Assembly: GCA_030998225.1 (NCBI GenBank)
Contig: JAPYXD010000715.1
Location: forward strand, 7,630,501-7,694,500
From: Diplolepis rosae
Lineage: Eukaryota > Arthropoda > Insecta > Hymenoptera > Diplolepididae
Reading direction: 5' to 3'
Length of the DNA: 64,000 nucleotides
The translations under genes were made by a program, and so were the position numbers. Below, piece by piece: positions 44,365 through 55,790 of this stretch (its first letter is position 1; every line of letters starts with the position of its first letter). The notes beneath the pieces were generated by a model. That model was not told the origin of the DNA. It searched no databases and worked only from the letters and a program-made list of their open reading frames with translations.

Positions 44365-45146
44365 ATTATAGATAAAATACACATAATAAATCATGTGCAT
44401 ATGAGATCTAAATATCCATTATATTATTATGAAATATAGTATATTATGTTGATTATTATTTATTACAAACATCTTTGTTCTTAGTGTTTTCAAATACTTA
44501 TAAAGGAATTTTATAAATTCTTTATATTTGTTACTTTTTCAAATGTACGTTCATTCCTTATGTGAAAGTTTTGTTCATAAAAATGTAATTTTTTCAATTA
44601 CTGAGAAGTTTTAAAATATAAAATACAAAATGTCCTATAATAAAATCTAATTTTTCTAACAAACTCAAGATGATATAATTAATACCCGTATTATAAATCA
44701 ATTTGATCGAATTTCAATAGCCAATTCTTCTATTATAACATGTAAGACTGATATAATATTAATAATATTGATAATACAAATAAATATTTTATTTTTATTT
44801 AATAATCACAATGTAAATATTAATGTTAAAACGAAGATAACAGAACTTTGATTTCAATTTCCACCCTTTATATCAGTAAAAATTGCTTTAAATAATATTT
44901 AAAACTTTCTAGTTTAATGCGTTGTAAAATAAAATATGATCAAGTAGTTGTTATCCCCAAAAATTTAATTTTTTTGCATTTTTCCCATGCATTAAAATGA
45001 ATTCAGGCCTCATGAACAATCAGCGCCCCTAGCGGCCACGGTCAATTCTTGTGACATTTTCGTTTCGTGGATTACGTGCATTCTGGCTAAGATGCAGGGG
45101 GCTGGTTTCTATATCATTTTTATTATGGAAAATGCTTACTTTTTAC

Positions 45147-46219
45147 CAGTGTTGCCAATTGCATGAAAATTTCCCGGAATCCGGGAAATTTTGACTGACT
45201 TGGGAAATTTTACGGGATGTCAAGAAATTCCGGGAATTTCGGGGATATTGTCTTATAATTGCCTTATTATGTATTAAATTTGCATAGAAGATTTAATAAG
45301 AGATCTTTTGTTAAACACAACCAATCATAATGAGTTTTTATTTAAAAAAAAAGCATTTTATTGGTTGCAGGCCCTTAGGGCGCTTTCATATGTCATAGTG
45401 CTCTCATGCCACCAAGTGTAAAAGGCCTATTGCTATTCATTTCACTCTAACTCCTTCTGACGTCATATGCTAAAGTGAGATGAACAGATTTTTCAGGTTT
45501 TCAAATGAATGAGTCACATCTCTTGATAGTCGCTTATGTGTAAAATTAGCCTAAAGTTTCTCACAGTATCTATGTTGATCGGATAAAAGTATTATGTCCC
45601 AAAAAAGAATCATTGAATGGAATTTGAAATAGATTTTTAAAATATAGAATTCGGAAATGGATTTAATTTTGATTAGAAAAGAGAACCCCACATTACCTTG
45701 TATGCCTGTAAGTATAAATTATATAATTATTTTGATTCTCTTTGATTATAGGAGTGAAAAGATAGAAAAGTAAAGTTATGTTTCTGTACAGTATTTTCTA
45801 AACGTGATCAGTACGCATATATTGTTTATACGTTTATTAGTAAAATATTGTCTCTAGTAGGGCATGTGGTACTTTACCATAAGAGTAATTTAGTTCCTAC
45901 AGGTCTTTATCCACAATTTTTCAAAATAATATTTGTTCATCAACGTAAAGAACATAAAGACTGAGGTCGATGGACAATTATTTGATTTAGAATTTTGATT
46001 ATTTTTCGAAATTAACAAATATATATTTTTTAAAAACTATGAAAACCTAGGATAAGACATATTTTTAACAGAGTTTAAAATATTTAAACAATTTTAAGAA
46101 GTTTTAGATGATTTTAATTTACGGGAAAGTTCCGGGAAGTTTTGAAATCTGTCCGGGAAAAGTTGGGAATTTTCTATCGAGCTGCCGGCAAGTTAAGAGC
46201 GCTCACTTCGGCAACACTG
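45147..46219. mobile_element. 1.07-kb hAT-like element, CAGTGTTGCC termini
   Basis: It begins CAGTGTTGCCAATTG and ends CGGCAACACTG, with perfect 8-bp duplications CTTTTTAC at 45139-45146 and 46220-46227. CAG...CTG ends and an 8-bp duplication are hallmarks of hAT elements. Subterminal regions repeat TCCGGGAAATTTT-type phrases at both ends. There is no transposase, so it is non-autonomous. Confidence 0.88.
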
Positions 46220-46246
46220 CTTTTTACTGCTGATTTCACACAAATA

Positions 46247-47593
46247 GGGGAGAAGCGACGAAATTGGCGCACCTAATAGAAAGTGCGAGTTTAAAAAGAA
46301 AGTATATGACTAAAAATTATGAAAAAATATTTATTTAATAGCTGGATATCTTTTCTATACTTTCCAATGGATAAAGATTGCATTGAAAATTTTAAAGCAG
46401 GTTTTTATTCAGATTTCCGAAGGACTGCACCTGCGTCAATTTACCCGCCATGTCGGGTAAATTGACGCACTAATATTATAATCTTCTCTTGCCACGTATT
46501 AGATATATTTTCATAGATTTAGAATTACATTTCAGTAGAAAAGGTTGATGAAAAGAGGTAGTTATAATTTGAAACTAAATTTGAGATACTATATCAAGAT
46601 ATGTGAAGTTTTTTATACCTTTATTTACATAAACCAGCCAAAGTTAAAATATATTTTATATTTGTACAATAAAATACTGGCAATTGTGGATATTTAAGTG
46701 AATATTCAAATTGAAATCATTTTTATAGAGAATTATTTGAATTTGTAATCAGAATTATATACAATTATTAACTTTAGAAGACTTATAAATAATAGAAACA
46801 ATCAATCAAAAATACAAATTTTTTACTTACATTGCTTTCACATCTTAAAATCGAGAAAACTTTCAAAACACTGTCAGACTGCAAATTAATTATTAAAAAT
46901 CGCTTTTAAAATGCCTTAATACCTCAAACTTAAAAAAAACTTTAACCACTGATTGTTCAAATGAATATAACCTTACAAAGTCGTTACATCAGTTTTGCGA
47001 ATCACATTACCTCCCATGTCACAAAAAATCTTAAGAAAAAGATTAGCAGAAAAGTCCAGCAACATTCAAATGTATATATCTATATATTAATAATTGTGTA
47101 CTTACTATCTTCTTTATATTTTCAATCATAAACATCCGAGCACTTGACTTCAGTCACCGGTTTCCAGAAACACAACACGTGTGCCAACTTCGCCTCTGAT
47201 TTGAATCTCGTATGCGCCAATTTTGCCGCAAGTGTATCGTTCATTAATTAAATACTTTTTACGTAAAATTCTTATTTTTTCATACAAATATTCTATCCTA
47301 ATCGTAAGATTAAATATCAAAGATTATAAAATCGTTGCATTAATCTAATTCACCTTGAATTACTATTATTTAACGATTTAACTCAATGGCTTCGAACATA
47401 ACCATTATGCCAAAAAACGATTAATTGCAATAAAACTGTATTAAGCAATTAGATTTTTATAATTTTTTCTATCAAATACATATCATACAAGAATGCACAC
47501 GATAGAATTATTTTTATTTTTTGTTATGTTATCATTTTCTGAAAAATAGGGTGCGCCAATTTAGACGACGCGCCAATTTCGCCGCTTCTCCCC
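46247..47593. mobile_element. 1.35-kb TA-flanked element, GGGGAGAAGCG termini
   Basis: The inverted ends GGGGAGAAGCGACGAAATTG and (other strand) GGGGAGAAGCGGCGAAATTG are directly flanked by TA (46245-46246 and 47594-47595). Motifs AATTGGCGCA, AATTTACCCG and AAATTGACGCAC recur in both orientations near the left end, and GCGCCAATTT recurs near the right. No transposase is seen. It resembles 4080-5256 in design but not in sequence. Confidence 0.8.
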
Positions 47594-47954
47594 TACTTCA
47601 CAAGGAAAAACAATTGAATTTTAAAGTGAAGCAAATTGTTTATTTTTTATTTTTTTATTGATAATAAACATTTTTATAACTAAGTCCCATTATAATACAT
47701 TGCAAAAGTTCTCGAACAGCCTCCTTTAGTTCACTCATGCTATGGCGCTGCAGTCACGCACAGAGCGTATCTACAGAAGTTGATTGGTCCATTCTGTTAA
47801 ACCCTGTTTGTAGAGCAACGGAATGTGCCAATAAAGTACTCTAAATGCATTTCTCGGTCCGCAGCCGGAGAGGTATAAAACCACTATTATACTTATAGGC
47901 CACGTTCAATGAAATGAGTTTGGTCTGCTCGAGACAGCTGAGGCACGGCCACGA

Positions 47955-48750
47955 AGGAATAATAAGGAGACCAAACTGCCATGTAAGCGACTTGGCAGGA
48001 GCAACGGCACGGTAAGTGCCCGGCTTGTAAGTTGGAAGTAGTGGAAAGGAGTGCGCAAGTGCGCAGTTGTCCTCTTCTTACTCATCAGAAAATGTGCGAG
48101 TGAGACGAATCTGTCAAATTGTCAAATTTATCTAAGCCAGAGTGGTTATGTTGATCGATTTTTTGATCATTTGCAAGCGGCAGATATTTTTTCAATTTCA
48201 ATTTAGTTTAAAAAAAATATATATATTATCTCAGGACTTCTATAAAGCTAAAGGAGTGCATTATGAAAGTGGTAAGTATATATCGAATATAAGATTGTAA
48301 ATATTGAAATTGAAATTATGGTATTTGTTATTACTTCGTAAATGGTGTGTTAAATAATGTTGGATAGTTTTTTCCTTTAAAGGTGAGGGAATTTAATCCG
48401 AGAAATTTTCAAGATTTTGAAGATCGCATGTAATATAATATAATGCATTTAATATAATAAATTTTTTTCTTAGCTATGTCGTGTCGCGTACCGGGTTGCA
48501 TAACCTCTCTGGCTTAGATTAATTTGACAAGTTTGTCTCACTCGCACATTTTCCCGTGAGTAAGAAGAGGACAACTGCGCACTTGTGCACTCCTTTTCAC
48601 TACTTCCAACTTACAAGCCGGGCACTTACCGTGCCGTTGCTCCTGCCAGATTCGGAAAAGTTTCCCATGGCAGTTTGGTCTCCTTATTATTCCTTACAAG
48701 CCAATAAGAGAAGAAGAAGGTCTCATTATTCCTTCGTGGGCACGGAAACT
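47955..48750. mobile_element. Long-TIR element, about 0.8 kb
   Basis: The left arm 47960-48140 (CACGAAGGAATAATAAGGAG, GGCACGGTAAGTGCCCGGCT, GTCCTCTTCTTACTCA) is matched inverted by 48495-48745. The right arm has an extra ~40 bp in which CCTTATTATTCCTT is partly duplicated. The middle (48150-48490) is AT-rich. Each arm contains the palindrome GTGCGCAAGTGCGCA-type. A plus-strand frame at 48556-48780 is only a reading of the arm. Confidence 0.65.
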
Positions 48751-48799
48751 TACTGTTCGGAACCTTCGGAACTTACCTAAGAACTAGGTTAGGAGGAGC

Positions 48800-49200
48800 A
48801 GAACTTAACTTTTGTTGAAAAACCGCGAAGCACGTCAGACATAATGAAATTTTGCATTTAGTGATTTAAAACGAAGTGTTTTTGTGCAGCATTGACAAAA
48901 ATAATGCAAAAAAGTTCCAAATTTCATAGTTTTTAGCATTTTTTGATAACATCTATTATTAAAATTATGAGCTTTAAGGGCATGTGATAGTTAAGAAGAG
49001 TAGCAAGTTCGACAAAGCTTGTGACGATTTCAAAAACAAAGATCTTAAAGTAACTTTTTGGAAAAACATAGCCAGATATTTTGTAGAACAATTTAATGTC
49101 GTGTTACAGGTGCAGTCATAGTCATGTATGCCTCAACATTTGTATTAACATCTCACTCCCTCATATATTTGAAACAAATAAGAAGGAGTGAGAAACCATA
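48800..49200. other. No gene recognised
   Basis: AT-rich DNA between the long-TIR element and the TA microsatellite; no motif seen. Confidence 0.35.
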
Positions 49201-49204
49201 CATA

Positions 49205-49292
<88 letters not shown>

Positions 49293-49305
49293 ATTATATA
49301 TATAT

Positions 49306-49350
<45 letters not shown>
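49201..49350. repeat. TA dinucleotide microsatellite
   Basis: About 150 bp of almost pure TA/AT repeat with a few single-base breaks, flanked by two copies of AAACCATACAT. Confidence 0.95.
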
Positions 49351-49354
<4 letters not shown>

Positions 49355-50210
49355 ATACATGATTTATTGTTATAAATTACTTTTTAAGGTTCGAATTTCT
49401 TTATTGTGCTGATTACCTTATAAACTTGAAATTGACCATGTGTTTATGCTTTTATTTTCAAATTAGTATGTATGATATATACATGCGGTTTTGGCAGGAA
49501 TGCTATAGATTCGATAACATTTTTTTCTTAGTATACTGTCAAGGTTTCTTATCCAAAATGGTATCAATTTTTTTTATATACTTCTTCAAATATTCTTACA
49601 ACGATTTTGATTCAAATTTTTAAAATTATAAATACTAATAATTTGAAATTGTTTCATCAGCTTTGAACTTGACCCTGTAAGAGTTCTTTTTCATTTTAAA
49701 TTTCCGTAACTAACTCTTCCTTAGACGAACAACTTGCAAAAAGATAGAACGCTTTAAAAACAGCATTTAAGGTAGAAGAAAATAAGAGGAAAGTGGGATA
49801 TCCTTCCGCATCTGGATTGCCAGAGGATGAAGATTCCCCATGGGCATATTACCCGGAGATGTTATTCCTCCTAAGATGTAATGGGCACAGGCCGTAAGTT
49901 CAGTGCAATGTGCAGTTATGCACTTATACTCTATAAGTTTTTTTCTCAGATCGAAAAAATGCATCTTTCCCAGAGGCGGATTAAGAGAAAGCAAGGGCCA
50001 GGATTTAAACACTTTTGAGGCTTCCCTTCTTTCAACAAAATGATATGAAATCATGTGATGTAAGAAAAAATTATAAATTTTGATACTTTTAGTACTTTCT
50101 TCAACCTAATGATACTTACAGTTATTGTTATGAGAAAGATACAGTTTTTAAATATTTTTTACATGTTTAAAAATGTTGCAACCGTTGTCATTTCATATAA
50201 TATATTTTTC
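49351..50210. other. No gene recognised
   Basis: Open frames at 49426-49623 (plus) and 49767-50054 (minus) lack recognisable motifs. The minus frame covers a less AT-rich patch but has no start context, splice or domain support. Confidence 0.3.
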
Positions 50211-50220
50211 GAATTTCTAG

Positions 50221-50371
50221 GACGGAATCGAACTATAACATTGACCCCGAAAATAGTAATCAAGAGACAGGTGATGAGAATATTAGAGCACATGAGCACG
50301 ACTATTATAATCAATCCATTGACGACGATGATCCCACGGAACTTCCAGAGTGTTTTGGAATATAATGTGTA
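50221..50371 (+). CDS. Possible acidic exon, unknown protein
   Basis: After an acceptor-like TTTCTAG (ending 50220) the plus strand reads TESNYNIDPENSNQETGDEN followed by IRAHEHDYYNQSIDDDDPTE and LPECFGI before a stop. The acidic, low-hydrophobic composition looks like real protein rather than random AT-rich sequence. A good donor (AAAAG|GTAAGT) is present downstream near 50440 but in another frame. Partner exon may be 50993-51267. The protein family is not recognised. Confidence 0.25.
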
Positions 50372-50992
50372 CCAGGTATCTACAGATTAAATTGCGCTTG
50401 AGAATGTTTTTGTATATGTTCATACGAGGACAGTTAAAAGGTAAGTACATTTTTCTCACCTTTCGAGAACTTCGAAGTACGGAGTCCGTTTTTACGATAT
50501 CTGAAGGTTGGACAATTGAAGAAAATAAGTGGAGAAAGGCGAAGTACACAAAAGGGTAATAAAATTTTGTGCCTATTTGAGTGAGTCCCAAGACGGAGGA
50601 ATTACAATGTCTTAGACGATCGTGTTTAAGGTCGAGAGCTGAGGATTATAGTTATTAATATATAAGCGGAGAAACATAAAGGTTCACAACTGCATAAAGT
50701 TATAAAATAAAGATGTTCGAAACTTATGAAGTTATGAACGTAAAAACAGAAAGTACAATATGTTTCCAAAATCTGCTTAACAGATATCTACAATTGTAAA
50801 TCCCGTGTTCGAGCCGTCTATATGTACGAAAGGTCATTTCAACCGTTCGACGAACAGATATTGTATAAAAAAATAACAAATATCATTGTTATGACGTAAC
50901 ACAGAGTATGGTATAATTTCCACATATTTTCTACGAATTTGTTGTACACGTTAAATGCTTTGAAATTATAAATAGTAACTTTTAATTTTCAG

Positions 50993-51267
50993 ATAATCTA
51001 TCTGAAAATGTTACAGCAGTTCACGGTGAAACATTGCGTAAAAGTAACAAACAAATGTCATCAGAAGATAAAAACATTCATCACCAGAATTCTGCCCAAC
51101 AAGTGCTCAAAGAAAAGTATCTGAATAAAGTACACTTAGATGAGGTAGAAACGAATGGTAACGTTATAGAAATTAAAAAAAAATTTGCTTGCATTCCTGA
51201 AAAAAGAAAGTTGCCCGTGTTTGTTAAGATAATGGCCCTTATCAAGGAAGCTAAGAGTCAAGAATAA
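50993..51267 (+). CDS. Possible terminal exon, unknown protein
   Basis: An acceptor TTTTAATTTTCAG (ending 50992) precedes a frame reading NLSENVTAVHGETLRKSNKQ, then about 45 further residues ending with RKLPVFVKIMALIKEAKSQE and a stop at 51267. An AATAAA signal lies near 51438, so a last coding exon with a short 3' UTR is plausible. The frame is lysine/glutamate-rich with no domain I recognise. It could be part of the same gene as 50221-50371 or of an old mobile element. Confidence 0.3.
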
Positions 51268-52272
51268 GGGGTTTAAATGTCGGAAAAATCACTACTACAA
51301 TCATTTTGCAGGATAGGAAGATCCAATAAGATTATTAAGTAAAAATATTTTGTTTCTACTTACAGCAAAACAGCAAAAAGAAAGCATTTCAATATTTTTT
51401 ATCATCATTTTATTGTATTTTTCAAAGGTATAATTTAAATAAAGCGTATATTTACCATTTAAGTGATTCGGTTTTTTGTAAGGCCTTATCGCATGTTTTA
51501 CATTTTGTGCTTTTAGCCTCGTTATTTCCTTTTAAAAATTAATAAAAACAATTTTCACTGTGTACAGCAAGCAAAAATGATCGCAAAAACAGGAAGTGCA
51601 TATATATATTTAGCGCATGCGTACTGAACTTCCCGATAGGTAAAAAGGTCTATACGTCAGCCAAAAACACGTCCATGTAGAACCAGTGAGTAACCTATCT
51701 GGCCAATGTAGAACCAGTGTACGGCCTTTATGGTGCATTTATACCAGCCCTATCCGACTCCCTGCCTGCAACGGCGAGAACTTGATTCCCTTAATGATTA
51801 TAGTTTCTATGTGCGAAGTTTTCTCACCAGAGCGGCGCTGCACGCGGCACGCTCTACAAAAGCATTGCACTAATAAACAAATATTTAAAAAATTTTAAAT
51901 AATTAAGTTTCTGAACAATATGAAATGAAAAAATGTTCCTAAAATTATTGTAGGATATAAAATACACATTTTGCATAAATCAGTTAATACAAAATAAAAA
52001 AAAGAACACATTAAACTTCGTAAAATATAGACTGTGGATACGCATGAAGAATTCTTGAGACCCTGAACAAAATTTTGTTTATGTTATTCCCATATAATTG
52101 AAAATATATTTAAAAATAAATAAAAAGCTTAAGCTTATAAATAGAAGTATTTTCCATTTTTATTTTTCAGCTTCAAACGAATGAAATGAAAAATTAATAT
52201 TTTGTTAAGCCCTGTGTTCAACATTAAAAACCATGCGAAGGGAAATATTTACTCAATTAAAAATTTGTAAAT

Positions 52273-52870
52273 GTAACAAAAAATATTCATTACTATAAAA
52301 TTTGCTAGTACATATTTTTAACATATTTTAAATTTTTAACATGTACAGATCGATGATGACTAGTCAAGTGTCGCAAAGCTTGGCATGCTTTTTTTTTCAA
52401 AACGCTAAATTTTTAAATTTCAGCCATTTCCTGTCTTACGAATTGTCTCATTCTTATTTAAAATAAAATTAAATCACATATGCTAACATCTCTACAGCTT
52501 CATTGGCATGTTCTTTGCATTGAAAAATAAATTTTGTTTCACATGCCAAAAAATATTCATTACTATAAAATTTGCTCGTACATATTTTTAACATATTTTA
52601 AATTTTCAACATGAACAGATCTATCATAACTAGTTAAGTGTGGCAAAGCTTGGCATGCTTTTTTTTCAAAACGCTAAATTTTTAAATTTCAGCCATTTCC
52701 TGTCTTACGAATTGTCTCATTCTTATTTAAAATAAAATTAAATCAAATATGCTAACATCTCTACAGCTTCATTGGCATGTTCTTTGCATTGAAAAATAAA
52801 TTTTGTTTCACATGACAAAAAATATTTATTACTATAAAATTTGCTAGTACATATTTTTAACATATATATA
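52273..52870. repeat. 270-bp tandem repeat in the left arm, about 2.2 units
   Basis: AAATATTCATTACTATAAAA begins at 52281, 52551 and (one change) 52820, giving a 270-bp period. On the minus strand each unit includes the coding end of the P-like transposase (QCKEHANEAVEMLAYVI plus stop region) and its 3' flank. The right arm has a single copy. Confidence 0.8.
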
Positions 52871-53440
52871 TATGTCTTCGGTTACGTTCGACATATTTCG
52901 TACAGGGAATATAGATATATTAGATACTTTATCAGATATAGCTGATTTTTTTCGTCTTTTTTCATTATATTCAATCAATTTTTGTAAGTATTGAACTTCG
53001 CGGAAAAATATGAACATATGTATTCATTTTAATATGACGTGTTTTGCAGGAAAGATAAACTACCGTTTATAATAATAATATTAAAATATATATTTTAATT
53101 ACTTTATACATAGTATTTTTTACGCGTATAATAAAATATCATTATATAAAATCATTATATAAAAGTCCCCGTGACAATTAATAGAAATATTATACCTTTA
53201 TTATATAAATTAAGCATAAACAGTTTTTATAAAATGAAGAGTAAACCATTGTATCCAAAATGTAGACAGCTGGTAAAATATAAATTATTGTTATACTAAG
53301 TAATGGCAGACCTTATAACTAACAAAGATTGAACAAATTGCAATAAATTAACTTGACTGACAGTTCTATTATCAACTAGTTTTTTACATTCTCATCATGG
53401 ATGAGAAGGTATTGCTTTTATGTGAAAAATGACTTTCGAA
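52871..53440. other. No gene recognised
   Basis: AT-rich DNA between the tandem repeat and the GCGAAGC repeat; a TATATA run near 52865. No coding motif seen. Confidence 0.35.
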
Positions 53441-54785
53441 ATTTTCATCAAATCTTTACGTTTTGAGACCCCCTGAGTCAGAAAAAATGGTTTTTACGAA
53501 AGTGTCTGTCTGTCTGTCTGTAGTAGGTCGTGTGCGACATAACTCTCGATAGAATTATCAGATTGAATTGAGCTTTGGTACACTTTATCGGAGCCGAAAA
53601 AGTAAGGACAAGTTCGTTAACCAGCCACATCCAATCAAAATTGAGGGATAGAGCACTACTTTTGTGTTTTTGAAAATAATTTTTTGAAAAAATCAAAAAT
53701 CCCAATCCTGGTGTTTGATAGTGCTCATAAATCTCTACAAATTATCCTTATAACATTTTTTGATTAAATCAAAAATAGAAATGTTACAGCATATTCAAAT
53801 TCGAAAAAAGTCAATATCAAAATTCCATTTTCCAGTTAAATTATACGAGGTACGAAAAAACGTTATGATACAATATTATTGAATACATAAAGGCCTACAA
53901 ATTTGAATTGTAACATTTTTTCATAAGATGCATTTTTTTCTTTGTAATTTAAAAAAAAAAATATTGAAAATCCAAAATTCAATTTTTTAACAATAATATG
54001 TGAAATACGAGAAAAACGTAAGAATACAAAGTTGTTCGTTTCAAAAAGATCTATAAGTTTTGTATTACACAGGTTATGAAAAAACATATATTTTTCGTTT
54101 CAATTCCAAAAAATACGATAAAAATGAAAAAATTCCATTTTTTAGACAAAATATGTGAAATACAAAAAAAACGTTTGAATGGAAAATTGTTTGCCTAAAT
54201 GAGGTCTACAAATTCTGATAAAGAAATTTCGGGACAGGATGTATATTTTATGTTTTGATTTTTAATATTGAAAAAATTCAATTTTTTTCACCAAAATATG
54301 TGAGATACGAAATAAGCGTTGTTCTGCAAAATCGTTTCCTTAAATAAAGTCTACGATTCTTTTTTCTTTTTGAGAGATTTGGAAGAAAATAAATTATTTT
54401 AATCATGTAATTTATTAAAAAGTTACTGAAACGTATACAGAAAATCGAGCGCGAAGCGCGAGCGCTATGATGAGAATGTGTTCCTTAAGGCTGATAGAGC
54501 CTTAAGTAAATTGAATCTCCTGTTTCACTTAAATTCAAAAAGAAATAGAGTGACTTTGAGAAAATGTGTAATTCACATCATCTTTAATATTATAAAATTG
54601 GTTTGAGCTTCAGTATCAAAATATAAGAAATAAACTTAAATGTATGCGAAGAGCACAAGACCGAGCGCGAAGAGCGCGAAGCGCGACGATCGAATCGCGC
54701 GCCTTAGGCGCGCTCAAACTTGCGAGCGAAGCGAGCTGCGCGCTATGAGAATGTGCCCGCGAAGCGGGCAGATTTTTTTGATTGA
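53440..54785. repeat. Large dispersed repeat with GCGAAGC mini-hairpins
   Basis: It begins near a GTCT tetranucleotide run (53502-53520), continues with degenerate 143-bp-type units (ATACGAAAAAACGTTATGAT and relatives) and ends with a GC-rich block. That block contains GAGCGCGAAGCGCGAGCGCT (54448), CGAAGAGCGCGAAGCGCG (54664), GCGCGCCTTAGGCGCGC (54698), GCGAGCGAAGCGAGC (54721) and GCCCGCGAAGCGGGC (54756) before a T run. Each is a tight stem-loop. Related blocks occur at 5780, 11690 and 63040. The open frame at 54640-54822 is only a reading of these hairpins. Confidence 0.75.
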
Positions 54786-54829
54786 AAATGTAATTAACTT
54801 AAAAGCTTTTAGACATTATTAGTCAGATC

Positions 54830-55790
54830 AATAACCATTATCGCATTCGCAAATTGGGCCATGATGTGTGATTCACCATAAGGTTGCCAAGGCAACACCC
54901 AACCACCCACTCATTACGAATTTTGGAAAATGGATCAATAACTACTTATTAACTGGGCTATGATGCGCGATTCACCATAAGGTTGCCAAGGTAACACCCA
55001 ACCACCCATCGATTATAAATTGGCGGAATTCAATCACGGAGAGTCAGTCTGATTTTTACCATCGCAGTCGTCAGTCTGATCTTCACCACCGAACCTTTCC
55101 TATAACATCGAGTCCACGCGCTGATAGTAATCAATATCTTCAAAAAGTCTCAACAATCTCTGAACGAGTTAATCCTGAATCGGCATTATCAGAAGTTGGA
55201 TCAATTAAAAGTTTATCAGTGCGGAAGTACCTGCAACTTCTCAGACTCCGTCGGCCTGGTTTCGCAGCTGGAACCTTTACCGCTTTGGGGAAGCTTACCA
55301 ACCCAGCTACCTGCAGCGGCGCCTACCTGCATACCTGGCGGATCGTGCCACCCTCGAAATTCAAAGCTAACACCACAAACAAATCAAGGTAGGGACTATA
55401 TCTTTTATTCTTTATATTTTGCTCTTGTATCAATTTGTTAAAATTTGGGTTTCTCCTCTAGGAACCCGAAAGAAGAAGAAGATTGCTGCAACTTGCCAAA
55501 TCGGTTTGACTAAAATCAGTGAATTGTGTTAATACTCTTAAAATTTCCAATCTGTTAGTTGTCAGTTTCTGCTGTAATTAAAATCATATCTTTGTGTTTA
55601 ATTCTTGTGTAAAAATATATGTGTGTTTAACTGATTTTTCTAAATATATTAGTTTATTGAGTGACCTTTTGTTCCCGTTCCCTTAGCTTGAAACCTTGTG
55701 TTTCATAAATAAAACGGGAGAGTGTAAATATAAATTGAATTGGGTCTGTTTAATCCTTCGGGACGTAACAGTTCATATTAATCATCACGG
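54830..55790. mobile_element. LTR-like segment with promoter signals
   Basis: A ~98-bp unit with TTCACCATAAGGTTGCCAAG is directly duplicated (54873 and 54971). TATAAA at 55015 is followed about 30 bp later by TCAGT (55045), the arthropod TATA-initiator arrangement. AATAAA occurs near 55710, and the segment ends GGGACGTAACA. These suggest a solo LTR, but the left border and 5-bp duplication were not resolved. The opposite orientation (TGTTACGTCCC start) is also possible. A 55196-55441 frame ends at a donor-like CAAG|GTAGGG. Confidence 0.4.

Larger units (their letters stand above)
43159..45104 (-). mobile_element. 1.9-kb element B with 8-bp target duplication
   Basis: This is the opposite-orientation copy of element A. 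Its ends CCGCCCCCGG and GGGGGCTG are flanked by GTTTCTAT on both sides (43151-43158 and 45105-45112). Because this duplication differs from that of A, B is an independent insertion. It carries the same nested element (43561-44364). Sequence agreement with A over the arms is high with scattered substitutions. Confidence 0.82.

Noticed and set aside
38795..45110. One giant 6.3-kb palindrome formed by segmental inverted duplication
   Set aside because: Each arm has its own distinct 8-bp target duplication (GGTGTAAC and GTTTCTAT), which fits two separate insertions better.
54640..54822. 60-codon arginine-rich frame
   Set aside because: It is a reading of the GCGAAGC hairpin block and lacks any independent support.
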